64,000 nucleotides of DNA. Source: Paraspadella gotoi. Lineage: Eukaryota; Chaetognatha. The stretch's first letter is position 1. The number at the start of each line of letters is the position of its first letter. This document shows, in pieces, positions 47,086 to 59,190 of the stretch. The DNA lies in assembly GCA_051294375.1 (NCBI GenBank), contig CM119264.1, positions 5,077,045-5,141,044 of the forward strand, read 5' to 3'. Both the position numbers and the translations under genes were made by a program. The notes beneath the pieces were generated by a model. That model worked only from the letters and a program-made list of their open reading frames with translations. It was not told where the DNA came from and did not search any database.

Positions 47086-48690
47086 TAGATTTTTCTATGG
47101 CTAAATAACTAATAAAAATACAAACTGAGGTGTATAACATTATGAAGACATCTTGAATCCAGAAGATTCTTGGGATGTATTAAAGTAGAGCATGACCAAT
47201 ATATTCTAAATTTTTTTAGCTTCCTTTGCGTTACACACTCTTTACGAAATTTGGTCAGCATACGTAACAGAAGATGAAGCCACTCTTATGCACGTAACAC
47301 AATTTGGGCAATTAGATCACAAAGGATTAGTAAGCAGCGGAATTACCTGATTTCTACCAAGTTTAGATATACTGGCCATAGACCAGAGATCGTGTAAGAA
47401 GCCCGTCATGGTACGAGGATAACATATGATTTTACAGATATTAAAGAGAAAAATTTATGCATTTATTACGCTAAAAGTACAGACAGGGTTGAAATATTTG
47501 TTATTCAAACAGTTCATGAACTTACGTATTTCTAACTTATCCTTTAACTTATTTTTAACAAACCGTTCAATGAATTTTTCAATTCATATGGTACAAAATG
47601 ATAAGGGGTATTCACTCGTTAAATTTCCTATATCTTTGTATAGTGTCAGTCCATGACAAATAATATGATTTTACAGTCTACTATGACCTGATGAGAGGTT
47701 TCTCTTGACCGAATCTCTTCGCATTCCCACAAATGTCTGTATCACTCCAAAGAGAGATTCATCATAAATTTCGATTGGAACGACTGATGAAGATGTTTCT
47801 GATTTTCGCTTCAGTAATAAACTATATTGGGTAGTTGGCCTATGCGTTTGTAAAGTGCGAGTAAATCGAGATTTACCTGGCATGGGATTTAAGGGGGTAG
47901 CAATAAACTTGTTATAAAAACAAATGTAGTTAAAATTTCCAAAAAATAGGATCAGTATAACAGACCTCTTATACTAAACAAAATTTACATGATAAGGCAC
48001 GAAAAATGAAAAATCAGTTTTGAAAGAACTTATTTATTAAAAGGAGAAAGGATCTAGAAAAAAGAAATTGCAGACATTTTAAATTTATAAGAAAGGAAAT
48101 TAACATATCACTCAGGTGAAAAATAAGAAAGGAGGAAATCAGGATATAAAGAAAGAGGAATCAGGTATAAAGATTAAGTTAGCAAATCAGGATAAAGAAC
48201 CGCCAGTAGACAAGGAATTCTCTTCAGCGCGAAACAACTTCAACCTTTATTTCTCTGACTCTCTCTCTGTCTCTCTGTCTCTCTCCTTCCTTTCTCTCTT
48301 TCTCTCGCTTTCGCTAACTCTGACAAAAAGACAAGAAGCAAAGACAAGATTTCCATGGAAAACATTTGCCCTTTGGCAAAATAGAATAAATTCTCCTGAG
48401 TTGAATTTGTTTGCTAAAGAATAATAACGATAAAAAAAATAATAATGATAATATTATTAATAATATAAATGATATTAATAATAATAATATTGATATTAAT
48501 GATATTGAAAACATTAATAATTTGGGAATAATTTGCTGAAAAAATAACGAAACCACCAAACTTTATGTTTTCTTTGAAGAATGCCTAAAATTTATCCAAT
48601 TTCATTTAACAAAAGAGAAGTGAAAATAGTAATAGAAAAACAAAAATTTTAATACATTCTGTTTTCATTTTCATACTATTTCCCCCTTTT
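47086..48690. other. AT-rich spacer, no gene recognised
   Basis: Short frames only, plus a CT-rich tract at 48250-48310. The upstream exons of the Trp-rich gene at 48700 should lie here or further left, but none was identified. Confidence 0.35.
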
Positions 48691-48699
48691 CACCCAAAG

Positions 48700-51600
48700 C
48701 CGAACCCGTGCCGCTCGCGCCGTGCCGGCCAATCTGCCCGCGGCGGCACAGCACAATTTCGACAACGCCGACCCCAATTGGTGGAAGAATTTCTTCCATG
48801 ATTTCGATCCCTTCAAAAATCCTTGGCTGCAGAAAAAGACCAACGACAACGACGACGACGACGACGAAAACAACGTCGCTAAATTTACGGTGAGAAAGAA
48901 TTTCCTTTTCCCTTTTGTTTTTCCTGATTGCCTTTTGAATTTCTCTCTCTCTTTCTCTCTCTCTCTTCCTCTCTTCTTCTCTCTCTCCTCTCTCTGCTCT
49001 CTCTTTATCTCTCCTCTACTCTCTCCTCCTCTCTCCTTTCTTTCTTCATCTTTCTTTCTTTCTTTGCTTCTTTCTCTTAGTCTTTCTTACTCTTTTCTTG
49101 TCCTTTCTTTCTTTCCTGGTCTCCTGTCTGCCGTGGTTTTCTCTTCTCTCTGTCCACTGTCCTGCCTTTCTAACTTAATCCTAACATTGTATAAACTGGC
49201 ATAATTTGGTAACGTGGCTGATATCAATTTGGTTAACTGTCCATATTATGCTCAAATCAGGCAATAATTTGGTCAACTGGCATAATTTTATCAAAAGTGG
49301 CATGAATTTGCATCAATTTGCAGAAGTTTGGTGCACTTTGAATAAATTTTGTCAACTAGCATAATTTTGTCGTTGAATTCAATTCAATCAATTAACAATC
49401 AATTCAAGTCAGCAGAGAGTAATTAGATGAGGAAACTATTAAAATTCAATAAATGTGTTTTGTTTTACTAATTTAAACTCTTTTTCCACTTCCTACGATT
49501 CCATTCATTAAATTTCCCTATCCCAGCTTAGCAATTATACTTCCACACCCACACACGAAAATTTCATTTCCAATCCATGCCATCCTATATCACGAGTAAT
49601 TGGACAAGTTTAATGAAAGGCTTGGGACGACACTTCTGGACCAGCAGAGACAGACGACGACGACGGACACGGGAACGACGCAATCTTTATTTGCACACAA
49701 TTTATCATAATTCGATTTTCTGACTGATGTGTAAATGAGTACCCGAACAAATTTGAGGGGACAGCGACGGACCCGACAAGAGTGGGATTATAGATTCCGG
49801 GAATCTGGCTTGAAGCAGATCTCGACTAAAAGTTAAAAAAAAAAAAGANNNNNNNNNNNNNNNNNNNNNNNNNCTTTCTTTCTTTCTTTCTTTCTTTCTG
49901 TCTCTGTCTGCCCGTTGGTTTTCTCTCTCTCTCTGTCCCTGTCCTGCTTTCTAACTTACTCTACATTGTATAACTGGCATAATTTGGTAAACTGGCATAA
50001 TTTGGTTAACTGTCATATTATGCTCAACCGGCATAATTTGGTCAACTGGCATAATTTTATCAAGTGGCATAATTTGATCAATTTGCAGAATTTGGTCACT
50101 TGAATAATTTTGTCAACTAGCATAATTTTGTCGATTAATCAATCAATCAATCAATCAATCAATCAGAGAGAGATAGATTGAAGGAAACTATTAAAAATTC
50201 AAATAAATGTGTCTTTTGGTTTTCTAATTTAAACTCTTTTCCACTTCTACGATTCCATCATAAATTTCTATCCAGCTTAGCAATATACTTTCCTACCCAC
50301 ACACAAAATTTCATTCCAATCCATGCCATTCTATATCACGAGTAAAGTAATTGGGAGTTTAAAATGAAAAGGTTGGGACGACACCTTCTGGACCAGACAG
50401 ACAACAGACCAGACGGACGGACGGACGGACGGACGGGAACGGAAACCGGACAATCATTTTATTTTTGCATCAACAATTTATCATAATTCGATGTTCTGAG
50501 CTTGAAAATGTGTAAATGAGTACCCAACAAATTTACGGGGGGGACAAGCGACGGACCGACAAAGTGGATATAGATTCCGGGAATCCTGTTAGAAGCAGAT
50601 CCACTAAAAGTAAAAAAAAAAAAGANNNNNNNNNNNNNNNNNNNNNNNNNNNNNNNNNNNNNNNNNNNNNNNNNNNNNNNNNNNNNNNNNNNNNNNNNNN
50701 NNNNNNNNNNNNNNNNNNNNNNNNNNNNNNNNNNNNNNNNNNNNNNNNNNNNNNNNNNNNNNNNNNNNNNNNNNNNNNNNNNNNNNNNNNNNNNNNNNNN
50801 NNNNNNNNNNNNNNNNNNNNNNNNNNNNNNNNNNNNNNNNNNNNNNNNNNNNNNNNNNNNNNNNNNNNNNNNNNNNNNNNNNNNNNNNNNNNNNNNNNNN
50901 NNNNNNNNNNNNNNNNNNNNNNNNNNNNNNNNNNNNNNNNNNNNNNNNNNNNNNNNNNNNNNNNNNNNNNNNNNNNNNNNNNNNNNNNNNNNNNNNNNNN
51001 NNNNNNNNNNNNNNNNNNNNNNNNNNNNNNNNNNNNNNNNNNNNNNNNNNNNNNNNNNNNNNNNNNNNNNNNNNNNNNNNNNNNNNNNNNNNNNNNNNNN
51101 NNNNNNNNNNNNNNNNNNNNNNNNNNNNNNNNNNNNNNNNNNNNNNNNNNNNNNNNNNNNNNNNNNNNNNNNNNNNNNNNNNNNNNNNNNNNNNNNNNNN
51201 NNNNNNNNNNNNNNNNNNNNNNNNNNNNNNNNNNNNNNNNNNNNNNNNNNNNNNNNNNNNNNNNNNNNNNNNNNNNNNNNNNNNNNNNNNAAGGGTAAAG
51301 ACCCGAAGAATGACGGCGGGAAAATGGGCGTGGCTCGAGATAAATGACTTTTCGAATCACGACGCCGATGATCGGATGGAAACGCCGACGGCTTTNNNNN
51401 NNNNNNNNNNNNNNNNNNNNNNNNNNNNNNNNNNNNNNNNNNNNNNNNNNNNNNNNNNNNNNNNNNNNNNNNNNNNNNNNNNNNNNNNNNNNNNNNNNNN
51501 NNNNNNNNNNNNNNNNNNNNNNNNNNNNNNNNNNNNNNNNNNNNNNNNNNNNNNNNNNNNNNNNNNNNNNNNNNNNNNNNNNNNNNNNNNNNNNNNNNNN

Positions 51601-53538
51601 NNNNNNNNNNNNNNNNNNNNNNNNNNNNNNNNNNNNNNNNNNNNNNNNNNNNNNNNNNNNNNNNNNNNNNNNNNNNNNNNNNNNNNNNNNNNNNNNNNNT
51701 CTCTGCATTTCTTCCATTTCATTCTAATTTCCTTTTCTCGCTCTGGTTTTTGGTTTCTTGCGAATTTTTCTCTCCTGATAAACTTCTTCATCTTCGTCCT
51801 TAACATAAAAAAAAAGGGATTTGTGAGTCTTGAGTCAGTGATTCACGTGATTCAGTCAGGATTTACATGTGATTCAGTAAGAATTTTTAGGCGATTCTAT
51901 AAGCCTTTTAACGTTATTCTGTAAGATGTTTCACATGATTCAGTAAGACTTTTGACTAGATTCACCGTGGCTTTCAATCCATTCAGTGAGGCTTTTCACG
52001 CCCTTTGACGACGGTGACTTTCGCGAGTTGAATTTAAAATTTATTCGAGGTTCTTTGGGTTCTAAACGTACAAGTTGACCCTATCCATAAAACGGGACCC
52101 CGCCATGAAAAAAATGTCCTTTTCCTGCGGTTTGACCCCATAAAAAACAACCGAGTCGCAAAACGACGATGCAAGTCGTAAACAGAAATCAATTCTATTT
52201 TTTTCTATATATATTTTTTATGTTACCGCTATTTTTAATCCCTTAGTTTTCTATAGTTAATTTTTTACATAATATATTATATAATATATATTTACTATAT
52301 AATTTTACTTACTTAAATGGTACTTTGAATTTAAGAATCAGTTTTATGACAAAATACCTATTTTAACCAAAGTGTCAAGAAAAAAAAATCAAGGTCTGCT
52401 TTCATCTCCGACGTTTTTCTCTCTTAAATTCCAAGGATCTTTGGCGCCCGATGTTTTTGGCTTGTGNNNNNNNNNNNNNNNNNNNNNNNNNNNNNNNNNN
52501 NNNNNNNNNNNNNNNNNNNNNNNNNNNNNNNNNNNNNNNNNNNNNNNNNNNNNNNNNNNNNNNNNNNNNNNNNNNNNNNNNNNNNNNNNNNNNNNNNNNN
52601 NNNNNNNNNNNNNNNNNNNNNNNNNNNNNNNNNNNNNNNNNNNNNNNNNNNNNNNNNNNNNNNNNNNNNNNNNNNNNNNNNNNNNNNNNNNNNNNNNNNN
52701 GAAACTTTTGAAAGGTTCCAATTTTTCCTTCAATCTGCTATTTAGTTTTTGCCTAGTTTTAATGTTAATATAATATTTATTTTAAAAAAGTTCTTTGTTC
52801 TTTGATTGTAAAGATGTTAAAAATCGCGAAAATATCACGAGCGATTTACCGTGGATTTAAATCTGCGATATAANNNNNNNNNNNNNNNNNNNNNNNNNNN
52901 NNNNNNNNNNNNNNNNNNNNNNNNNNNNNNNNNNNNNNNNNNNNNNNNNNNNNNNNNNNNNNNNNNNNNNNNNNNNNNNNNNNNNNNNNNNNNNNNNNNN
53001 NNNNNNNNNNNNNNNNNNNNNNNNNNNNNNNNNNCGAGTTGAAATTGCATTTCACGCCCATCAGAATCGCTCAGTTGTCGTCGTCGTTGTCGTCGTTGTT
53101 GTCGGCGTCTCTCCCTCCGGACTATGTCGGTCTGTCCGTCTGAATGAAATCCTGTCGTTGCAAACGTCAGTAAACAAAGAGAAACTATCCCCGTCCCACT
53201 TTCTCTACCTCAGCCCTCCAGGGAACTTGGGAGTGGGAGAACGGCGCCTGGCGATGGCATCACGTCGGTACTCACGGCGCCGCCCACGACCGCGACGCCG
53301 CGTCGAAGAACGCCGCGAGGTGAGGACTCGGCGCCCCATGGAAAGTTAGTTCCGAATCAGCTCTAGTACCAAATTGAGAAAATCTGTCTGAAGGCTCAAA
53401 ACGCGAGAAGAGAAGAAAATATAAGCAGAATGAAAGTTTTTTTTTAAATCCGTCTGAAGCGAAAAGAGAGGGAATGATATCAGGTCTAGTGATAAAAAAA
53501 TAGGAGAGAGAAAGAAAAGAAGAAAGAAATGATGAAAA

Positions 53539-53578
<40 letters not shown>

Positions 53579-54119
53579 GAGAAAGAAAGAGAGAAAGAAA
53601 GCGAAAAAGGAAAAGCGTTCTATTTTTTCTTATTTTCCCGCCTTATATTCGCTCTACATCCCGACTTTTCTCTCAGTTTCTCCAACTCCATTCCTTCGCG
53701 TAACTCGAACCCTTTCCCCGCCGCCACCGCCGACGCCACCGCCGACGCCGCCTGGTGGAAAAAATGGCGACAGCTCAACTCGGGGTCCGACGTTTACGGA
53801 ATAAATCACAAAAACAACAACAACAACCACAACTTTAAACCTCCAAAAAACATCGGGCGAGTCACAGGCAAAAGCAGCTACCATGACGAATTTCACAACA
53901 TCAACAATAACAACAACAACATCGATCACGGGGACCGTGGAACGCATCTGGGCGCCGGCGCCAAACACGACAACGACCACGACGACGACTATTACTACGA
54001 CTACGACGATGAAGACGATTTTCGTAGCGGCGAATTGAAAACTGGCGTCGGTAAAGCGTCGGGCGTCAGAGACGACAACGGCGGCGACGTTGTCGGTAAA
54101 AAAGCCGACAGGATTAAAG
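48700..54119 (+). CDS. Trp/Asp/Asn-rich protein of unknown function, internal exons (partial, gaps)
   Basis: Three exons with good splice borders and matching phases: 48700-48889 (PANLPAAAQHNFDNAD, PNWWKNFFHDFDPFKNPW, a DNDDDDDEN run), 53222-53319 (GTWEWENGAWRWHHVGTH, AAHDRDAASK) and 53677-54119 (ADAAWWKKWRQLNSGSDVYG, Asn and Asp/Tyr runs, DDYYYDYDDEDD). Phases run 2, 0, 2, 1 and the joins are consistent. A fragment between gaps at 51291-51395 has the same flavour (KWAWLEINDFSNHDADD) and may be a further exon with one extra base in an A run. Repeated paired-Trp motifs separated by acidic and Asn-rich low-complexity sequence suggest an extracellular or structural protein; no known domain is recognised. 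The first and last exons were not found. Exon 53222-53319 also has an Arg-rich frame that is rejected. Confidence 0.5.
49085..50625. repeat. 0.75-kb segment present twice, each copy ending at a gap
   Basis: 49085-49848 and 49874-50625 have the same order of landmarks: CTTTC repeat, TCCTGC..TTCTAACTTA, AACTGGCATAATTTGG minisatellite, AATCAATC, CTACGATTCCAT, CCCACACAC, GACGACAC.TTCTGGACCAG, AGATTCCGGGAATC, then AAAAAAAAGA and an N run. The first copy has many extra or missing single bases compared with the second. The right half of each is the inverted-repeat family (copies E and F), with (GGAC)n at 50410-50438. Confidence 0.75.
49960..50130. repeat. 18-base minisatellite (AACTGGCATAATTTGGT)n
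   Basis: About eight units of AACTGGCATAATTTGGTC, some substituted, give an apparent (NWHNLV)n peptide frame at 49915-50103. The related, noisier array at 49195-49370 destroys that frame, so it is a tandem repeat and not a gene. Confidence 0.75.
50626..53034. other. four assembly gaps with islands of sequence
   Basis: N runs at 50626-51290, 51396-51699, 52467-52700 and 52874-53034 cover most of this interval. The islands hold the possible Trp-rich exon (51291-51395), a series of GATTCAGT(A/G)AGA(C/T)TTT-like units at 51825-51995, and AT-rich DNA. Confidence 0.9.
53530..53605. repeat. (GAAA)n microsatellite
   Basis: About eighteen AAAG units lie in the intron just before the last recognised exon of the Trp-rich gene. 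Confidence 0.9.
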
Positions 54120-54237
54120 GTTTGTTTATTTTTCTGCATCAGGTGAAGAAGGTTTAAATCAAAATTGGTTTTTGTCTCTTGTCGGTTATTGCTAGTCTGA
54201 TTTTTTTCATTTTTTAACATTTCGTGACAGTATATAT

Positions 54238-54370
54238 ATTAAGGCGGGCCAAAATTGATCACTTTTTATCATTAAGAGTTCTGTAATATAATATTCATTT
54301 GTTCATCACATACTTAATCAATATTTAATATCACTTTTTAACTAGTGAAGCACAGTATAACATTAAAGCA
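54238..54370 (+). repeat. dispersed repeat shared with 15.4-16.1 kb
   Basis: GGCCAAAATTGATCACTTTT, GAGTTCTGTAATATAA and TCACTTTTTAACTAGTGA match 15430-15560 with about 10-15 percent difference. It ends exactly where retrotransposon-like coding sequence begins, so it may be a neighbouring insertion or the truncation point of that element. Confidence 0.65.
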
Positions 54371-54374
54371 TTTA

Positions 54375-57300
54375 GTGAATCTGACGGACAGATGCAAGCC
54401 CGTACAACCTTTGCTGGAGCTGGTCACAATTGGTGGATGAACAAGCTACCAATGGGAAGCGTCACAGTGTCAACGTCCTCCAGGCCATCCTGGATGAAAT
54501 CTTAAGGACTTGGGCACCGATGTCAAAGTTTTTTGATCTATGTTGATGACCTCATCCTCACAGCTAAGTCACCGGAAGATATGCGGCAAGGCTCCGTGAT
54601 CTGCTGCAAAAAATGCAGGGACGAAAAATGTGGTCCTCAAGTGGACCAAGAGCGTCCTGCTACGCAAGAGGACATCAAGATCCTTGGATTCAGCATATCC
54701 AAGAACAAGCTCATGCCTCAAAAGGAAAAGCCTTGAGGCAGTGGAGTCAATGCTCAAGAAACTGAAAACCCAAAAAGAACTAAGGGCAATGCTGGCTCCC
54801 TAAACTACTACAGATGTTTTACCCACCGCTTCTCGTACATGGCCCAGCCACTTCACGCACTGACACTTCTTAGATAAAAAGGACTTCACAACTCACCGTG
54901 AGCACCTGCAAATGCTGGCAGCAACTGGTGGAGGAGATCAAAACCTCGCCTGGGCTAAACTTCCTGAATGACTCACGATCAACATGGAACATACAGAATC
55001 TACGCGATGCCAGCACAAGTGCAATGGTGGGTTGATGACTGCCACTGCTGATGGTGTCGAGTATCCTCTATCCTTCACTCCAAGTCATTTCCAGAAGAAT
55101 ATAGGATAAAACATATAAACATTCTGAGACCCTGGCCTTCAACTGATGGTCAGGAAGTTCAAGGCCACACATGTGGAGGAGGGTCACACTTGTCACTTGA
55201 CTCACAATATTTAAGAGAGTGATGGACCTTCAGCATGACAGGCGCAAATTCTGCCAACAAACGTTTTAAGATGGATCACAGAGATCCGCCAGGAGTGCCA
55301 GCCCCAAGGAAGTCATTCTTGTCAAAAGTGAGGACAATCCTGCAGACTTCCTCACACGCTTACAGAACAGGTCAAGTCAACCACTGGACACCCCCTTCTT
55401 TCCAGCGGCTTTGATGTCAATGGCGAGTATGAACCTGGCTTTGCCGAGAACCCTATAAAGGAATATGAAAACGCCGAGCACCTTGACCTTGTGACGGGAC
55501 ATGCCCAACATTGGCACTAATGGCACAAACTCTACAGGAAGAACCGAAAACCTCAGAGTCAAGTTCTTTAAATTTGTGCGCCGAAGATTTGCTGAAAGAA
55601 GGTCAAACATCGAGAAGTTGTATGGTAAACGAAAACCAAAACGCCGACACCTTCATAAGGACCATCTCAGCAAAGGATTGGAGCTTGGCCATCCAGAGCT
55701 TGAACTGCTAAGTGAGATGACTGGGCATCACATTGGCATTTGGACGAGGACTCTGCCGCGAGAAAACTGGCTGCAATTTGAAAGGATATATGGTCCTCCA
55801 GAAGGTGACAGAAAAATCAAAATCTTTAGAACAATACCGGGCCAAGTCAGCCTTGTCAGCGATGAACACAATCAACCAACTCTCCGCCCCATCAAAAATG
55901 ACCAATCCAAAACAATTGAAGTAGCAACTTTAAGGCGGCCTGATCCCGTGGAAGGCCCAGGAGACTTCAGGTCAATGCCATCATGTCAAACACCCTCCCA
56001 GATGACCTTGTCAGCATACAGATGATAATGAAGAACACGCCCACCCTCAGGCATATACCCAAAATGGATAGCTGCTGTGGAGGGTTGAAACAAGATGGCC
56101 AGGCGCCGAGAGAAAAGTCATGGTAGACAGCACCCTGAGGCCGGACATCGATGCCACGGAGCTGAGGTCGAGGAGGAGATTGCTAAAACGCCCAAGAAAG
56201 AAAAGAAGAACTTGTCCCAATAGCCACTGAAGTTAAGGCATGGCAACAAGAAGATGAATCCTTCAAACTTGTAGTTATGCTCTCATAAAGCGATCAAGAA
56301 GGTGCAAAGAAAAAGCTTGATTAAAAAATGCAAAAAGGAAACAGTGACAGAAAAATATCTTCCAATTGCCATCGCGATCTGATGTACCAGCAAGGAATCC
56401 TCATCCTCAGGGGCTACAAAGCTGATGCTCCCAACAAGCAAATTTGTCGTCCCACCAAACAGAGCTGAGGAAATCACCAAGCAGCTCCACAAGCATTTTG
56501 GACATCCTGCCGAGACAGGAACAGCCTTCATCACAGCCCAATCATTCGCACCAGGATTGTCAGCAGCAGCAACAAAATGTTTAAGAAACTGTGAAACTGT
56601 GCCAAGGCTACTGATGCCCAAGCACAATGAGACACCCTCAGCACCCAACCTGGCCATTGCACCCTGGAATCCCTCAGCATTGATGTGATGCACCTCCCCC
56701 AGCGCTGGATATCATGTCACTAATGCATCTGAATAATGCATCTGCCTACACCTGGGCCATCCCCTGCGGCCGCGCAGATGCAGCGACAATCGTCAAGGCT
56801 TTGGAATGAAAAGATTTTTTGCAACACGTTCCTATTTAGACCGTAAACTTGATGGTGCCACACACTAAATGGAATTGCCATGAGATCAATATCAATCTAC
56901 TTGAATACAGTTGGCAGACGCGTATAGTGGGCCAAAGGACAGCAATAGGGCTGAGAGAGACATTGGCAGGATCCGCCAAGCCTGCCGCAAAGCTGTGGAA
57001 GACAAACCCAACAAATGGCTAGAGCAGCTTCCGCACCTAATGCTCTCCTCAACGCGACGCCCATAGTTGGAATGGAGACAGATATGTCGCCGCATGAAAT
57101 ACAGTTTGGTCACCGACCACGAATGTAAGAGCGCGGACGACTACACAAAAGAAATCTCATTGACTTTATCGACAAAGGGCTGATAAGCAGGAAAAGCACA
57201 AGCCAACTGGCAGAACAAAGACACAGGCTTTATCGCCAATCAGCACGGAGAAATCCCTACAGACGGCCACAAGACATCAAAATCGGGGACCTGGTACTCA

Positions 57301-57480
57301 CGAGGCGAGACCTGATAATGACAGGCGCTGCGCCAACTGAAACAGGTTAAACGGATTTATTCTGGGCCCCATAAAGTGATAGAAAAAGATGGAAATCACT
57401 ATACGTCATGATCGCCGGCAAAAGCATGAATATCACAGACGCCGGCTAAAGCTGCACACAGGAAAAGTGGCGCAGTAAAC
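54375..57480 (+). mobile_element. degenerate Ty3/gypsy-type retrotransposon pol region
   Basis: Fragments in several frames follow the order of a Ty3/gypsy polyprotein. Reverse transcriptase: LPMGSV near 54450 and the YVDD catalytic motif near 54539. The RT-RNase H junction: LNYYRCFTHRFSYMAQPLHA near 54798-54860. A linker open at 55501-56025. The integrase zinc finger: LHKHFGHPAETGT near 56485 with CLRNC at about 56578. The integrase core and C-terminal region: GMETDMSPHEIQFGHRPR near 57070 and IKIGDLVLTRRD near 57280. Frames change many times and stops interrupt, so it is not active as assembled. Gag, protease and a matching 5' LTR were not found. It is a transposon rather than a host gene and lies on the strand of the Trp-rich gene, directly after its last exon. 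Confidence 0.8.
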
Positions 57481-57827
57481 CAACTGATTAGAAATAAAAC
57501 TGTAAATATTTTGTACATAGCCTTATCAACATGTAGATAATCAAATAGTTTGTGAATAAAGCTCATAATTTCGCAGCCGTAAATTAAACAACGAAATTGA
57601 AATCAGAACAAAAACTCAAAATAAACCCTAAGAAAGAAATTCAGTAAAAAGAATAATAATAACAACAAAAAACAAATGACTCTTTCTCAAGATGACAACG
57701 GAAACCGCTTTTCTTCAAAAGTCGCTAAACGATAATAGCGACGATAAGGAGACAAAGAGATCCCCTCCTTTAAAAGTCAAGACAGAAGCAACACTCCGGC
57801 TACCGACTGACCGCGTCGCCGTCATCT

Positions 57828-58140
57828 GAGGAGGGGGGGACGCATCACAGAGGAATGAACCCGGAAACAGAGGAAAGGATTAAGGAAGAGGATTCCGGAA
57901 GAGGAAGAAGATTCTGGAACGATTTCGAACGGGATTTTGGAAGCCAAATCAGAAAGGAACAATACTTTCCGGAAGAGGAAAAGAAGAGGAAGAGGAGGAT
58001 TCCGGAAGAGGAATCTGGCTTCGTCTACTTGTCCATTATAAATAGCCTCTGTTTCTGCTTTGATTCACTCTGTCTGAAAATTGACACCGTCTTCTCTTGT
58101 CTATTTTCTAATAAAATTCCACCTTGATTTCATATCGAAA
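57828..58140 (+). mobile_element. polypurine tract and probable 3' LTR
   Basis: GAGGAGGGGGGGA at 57828-57840 is a good polypurine tract for plus-strand priming. The roughly 300 bases that follow contain a TATA-like TTATAAATAG (58037) and a polyadenylation signal AATAAA (58110) in LTR order. A GGAAGAGGAA-rich stretch opens a short frame that is not a gene. The right border is uncertain because no second LTR is present for comparison. Confidence 0.6.
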
Positions 58141-58432
58141 TCCCTGTCTTCTTACTTAAATGATATATATATATACTTTATTTTTGTCAGGCGTTGCCGA
58201 TTCGTCTAAAAAAAACGAGTTTGTATAAGAGGGTATATTCCTTTCAGATGAGATAAATTTGTTATTTTCTTTCATTTCGTTGGTGTAAGTTTAAAAAAGA
58301 AAATATTGAATTTCACAACGAATTTTTGTTTTTAATTTGCATACATGTTCGAATAGTTTTCTATTCATGTCAGTGCAAAAACATTTTATGAAATTACAAG
58401 TTTAGGCAATATTAAAATTAAGTTTGAGAGAG

Positions 58433-58480
<48 letters not shown>

Positions 58481-59190
58481 TAACAGAGACAGAGAGACAG
58501 GCAGACAGAGTCAATAAGATAAAGCTTCCAACAAAGGATTGAGGGAAAGTTGAACAACAGAAGGGAAGACAGCTGAGTTTTGAGGTCAGGATTGAAGAGT
58601 AGAGGAGGAAGATAGAAAATGAAAGGTCGAGGGAGAAAAGGTAACCCAGGAGGAGGGTGAATGAATTTAGGATTGGTAGCATTGCAGAAGTCGATGTACC
58701 ACAGCAATAAAAATATGTTTGACTTAAAATGGATGAAAGATGAGCAATAACGAAATTAAATAGATATGTGTAGATTATACGTTGTTGTAGTAGTTGGTAA
58801 TGGGTGAGAAGGAAAGTGAATTAGTGAGGTGAAAAAGAAAGTTAAAGAAAAAAGCTCAAAGTAAGCTGGCTGTGCTGACTGGCTGGTGTTGGCTGGCTGG
58901 CTGGCTGCAGGATGAAGGTCTTGTCGACATAAGGGATCGCGTTGGGTGCTTATTCCTTGACACCTCCGGTCACAAGGCAATGACCGTCCCATGACCAGCC
59001 CTAACCTGCACTGTGCGGCCTCACCTGACGGCGCTACGAAAGGAGTGTAGGGGGCCATCTCACTCAAGACCAGAGACCTTCGAAACCGACTAGTCATTAA
59101 TCTTTGTTAAATTTTGCGGTTGCATAGATATTAGGGTCGGAATAAAGTAAAAATTTAAGAGTTCTGTAATTAAATAATGTTAGAAGCATC
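58141..59190. other. spacer with (GA)n and (GGCT)n repeats
   Basis: (GA)n at 58424-58475, GGCTGGCTGGCTGGCTGC near 58890-58908, and a GC-richer 58905-59090 block with no clear frame. The block may belong to a short interspersed element related to the unit at 59680, but no shared sequence was proven. Confidence 0.4.

Noticed and set aside
49915-50103. Apparent (NWHNLV)n repeat peptide
   Set aside because: It is an 18-base minisatellite; the neighbouring copy of the same array has no open frame.
50516-51924. Long frames across 50516-51924 on both strands
   Set aside because: They run through N gaps and contain almost no real codons.
53254-53349. Short Arg-rich protamine-like frame (MASRRYSRRRPRPRRRVEER)
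   Set aside because: It overlaps the better exon 53222-53319 in another frame, which has both splice sites and phases that match its neighbours. The Arg content comes from CGC/CGA codons in the shifted frame.
57855-58127. 90-codon Glu/Arg-rich frame
   Set aside because: It lies within the probable LTR and arises from GGAAGAGGAA repeats.
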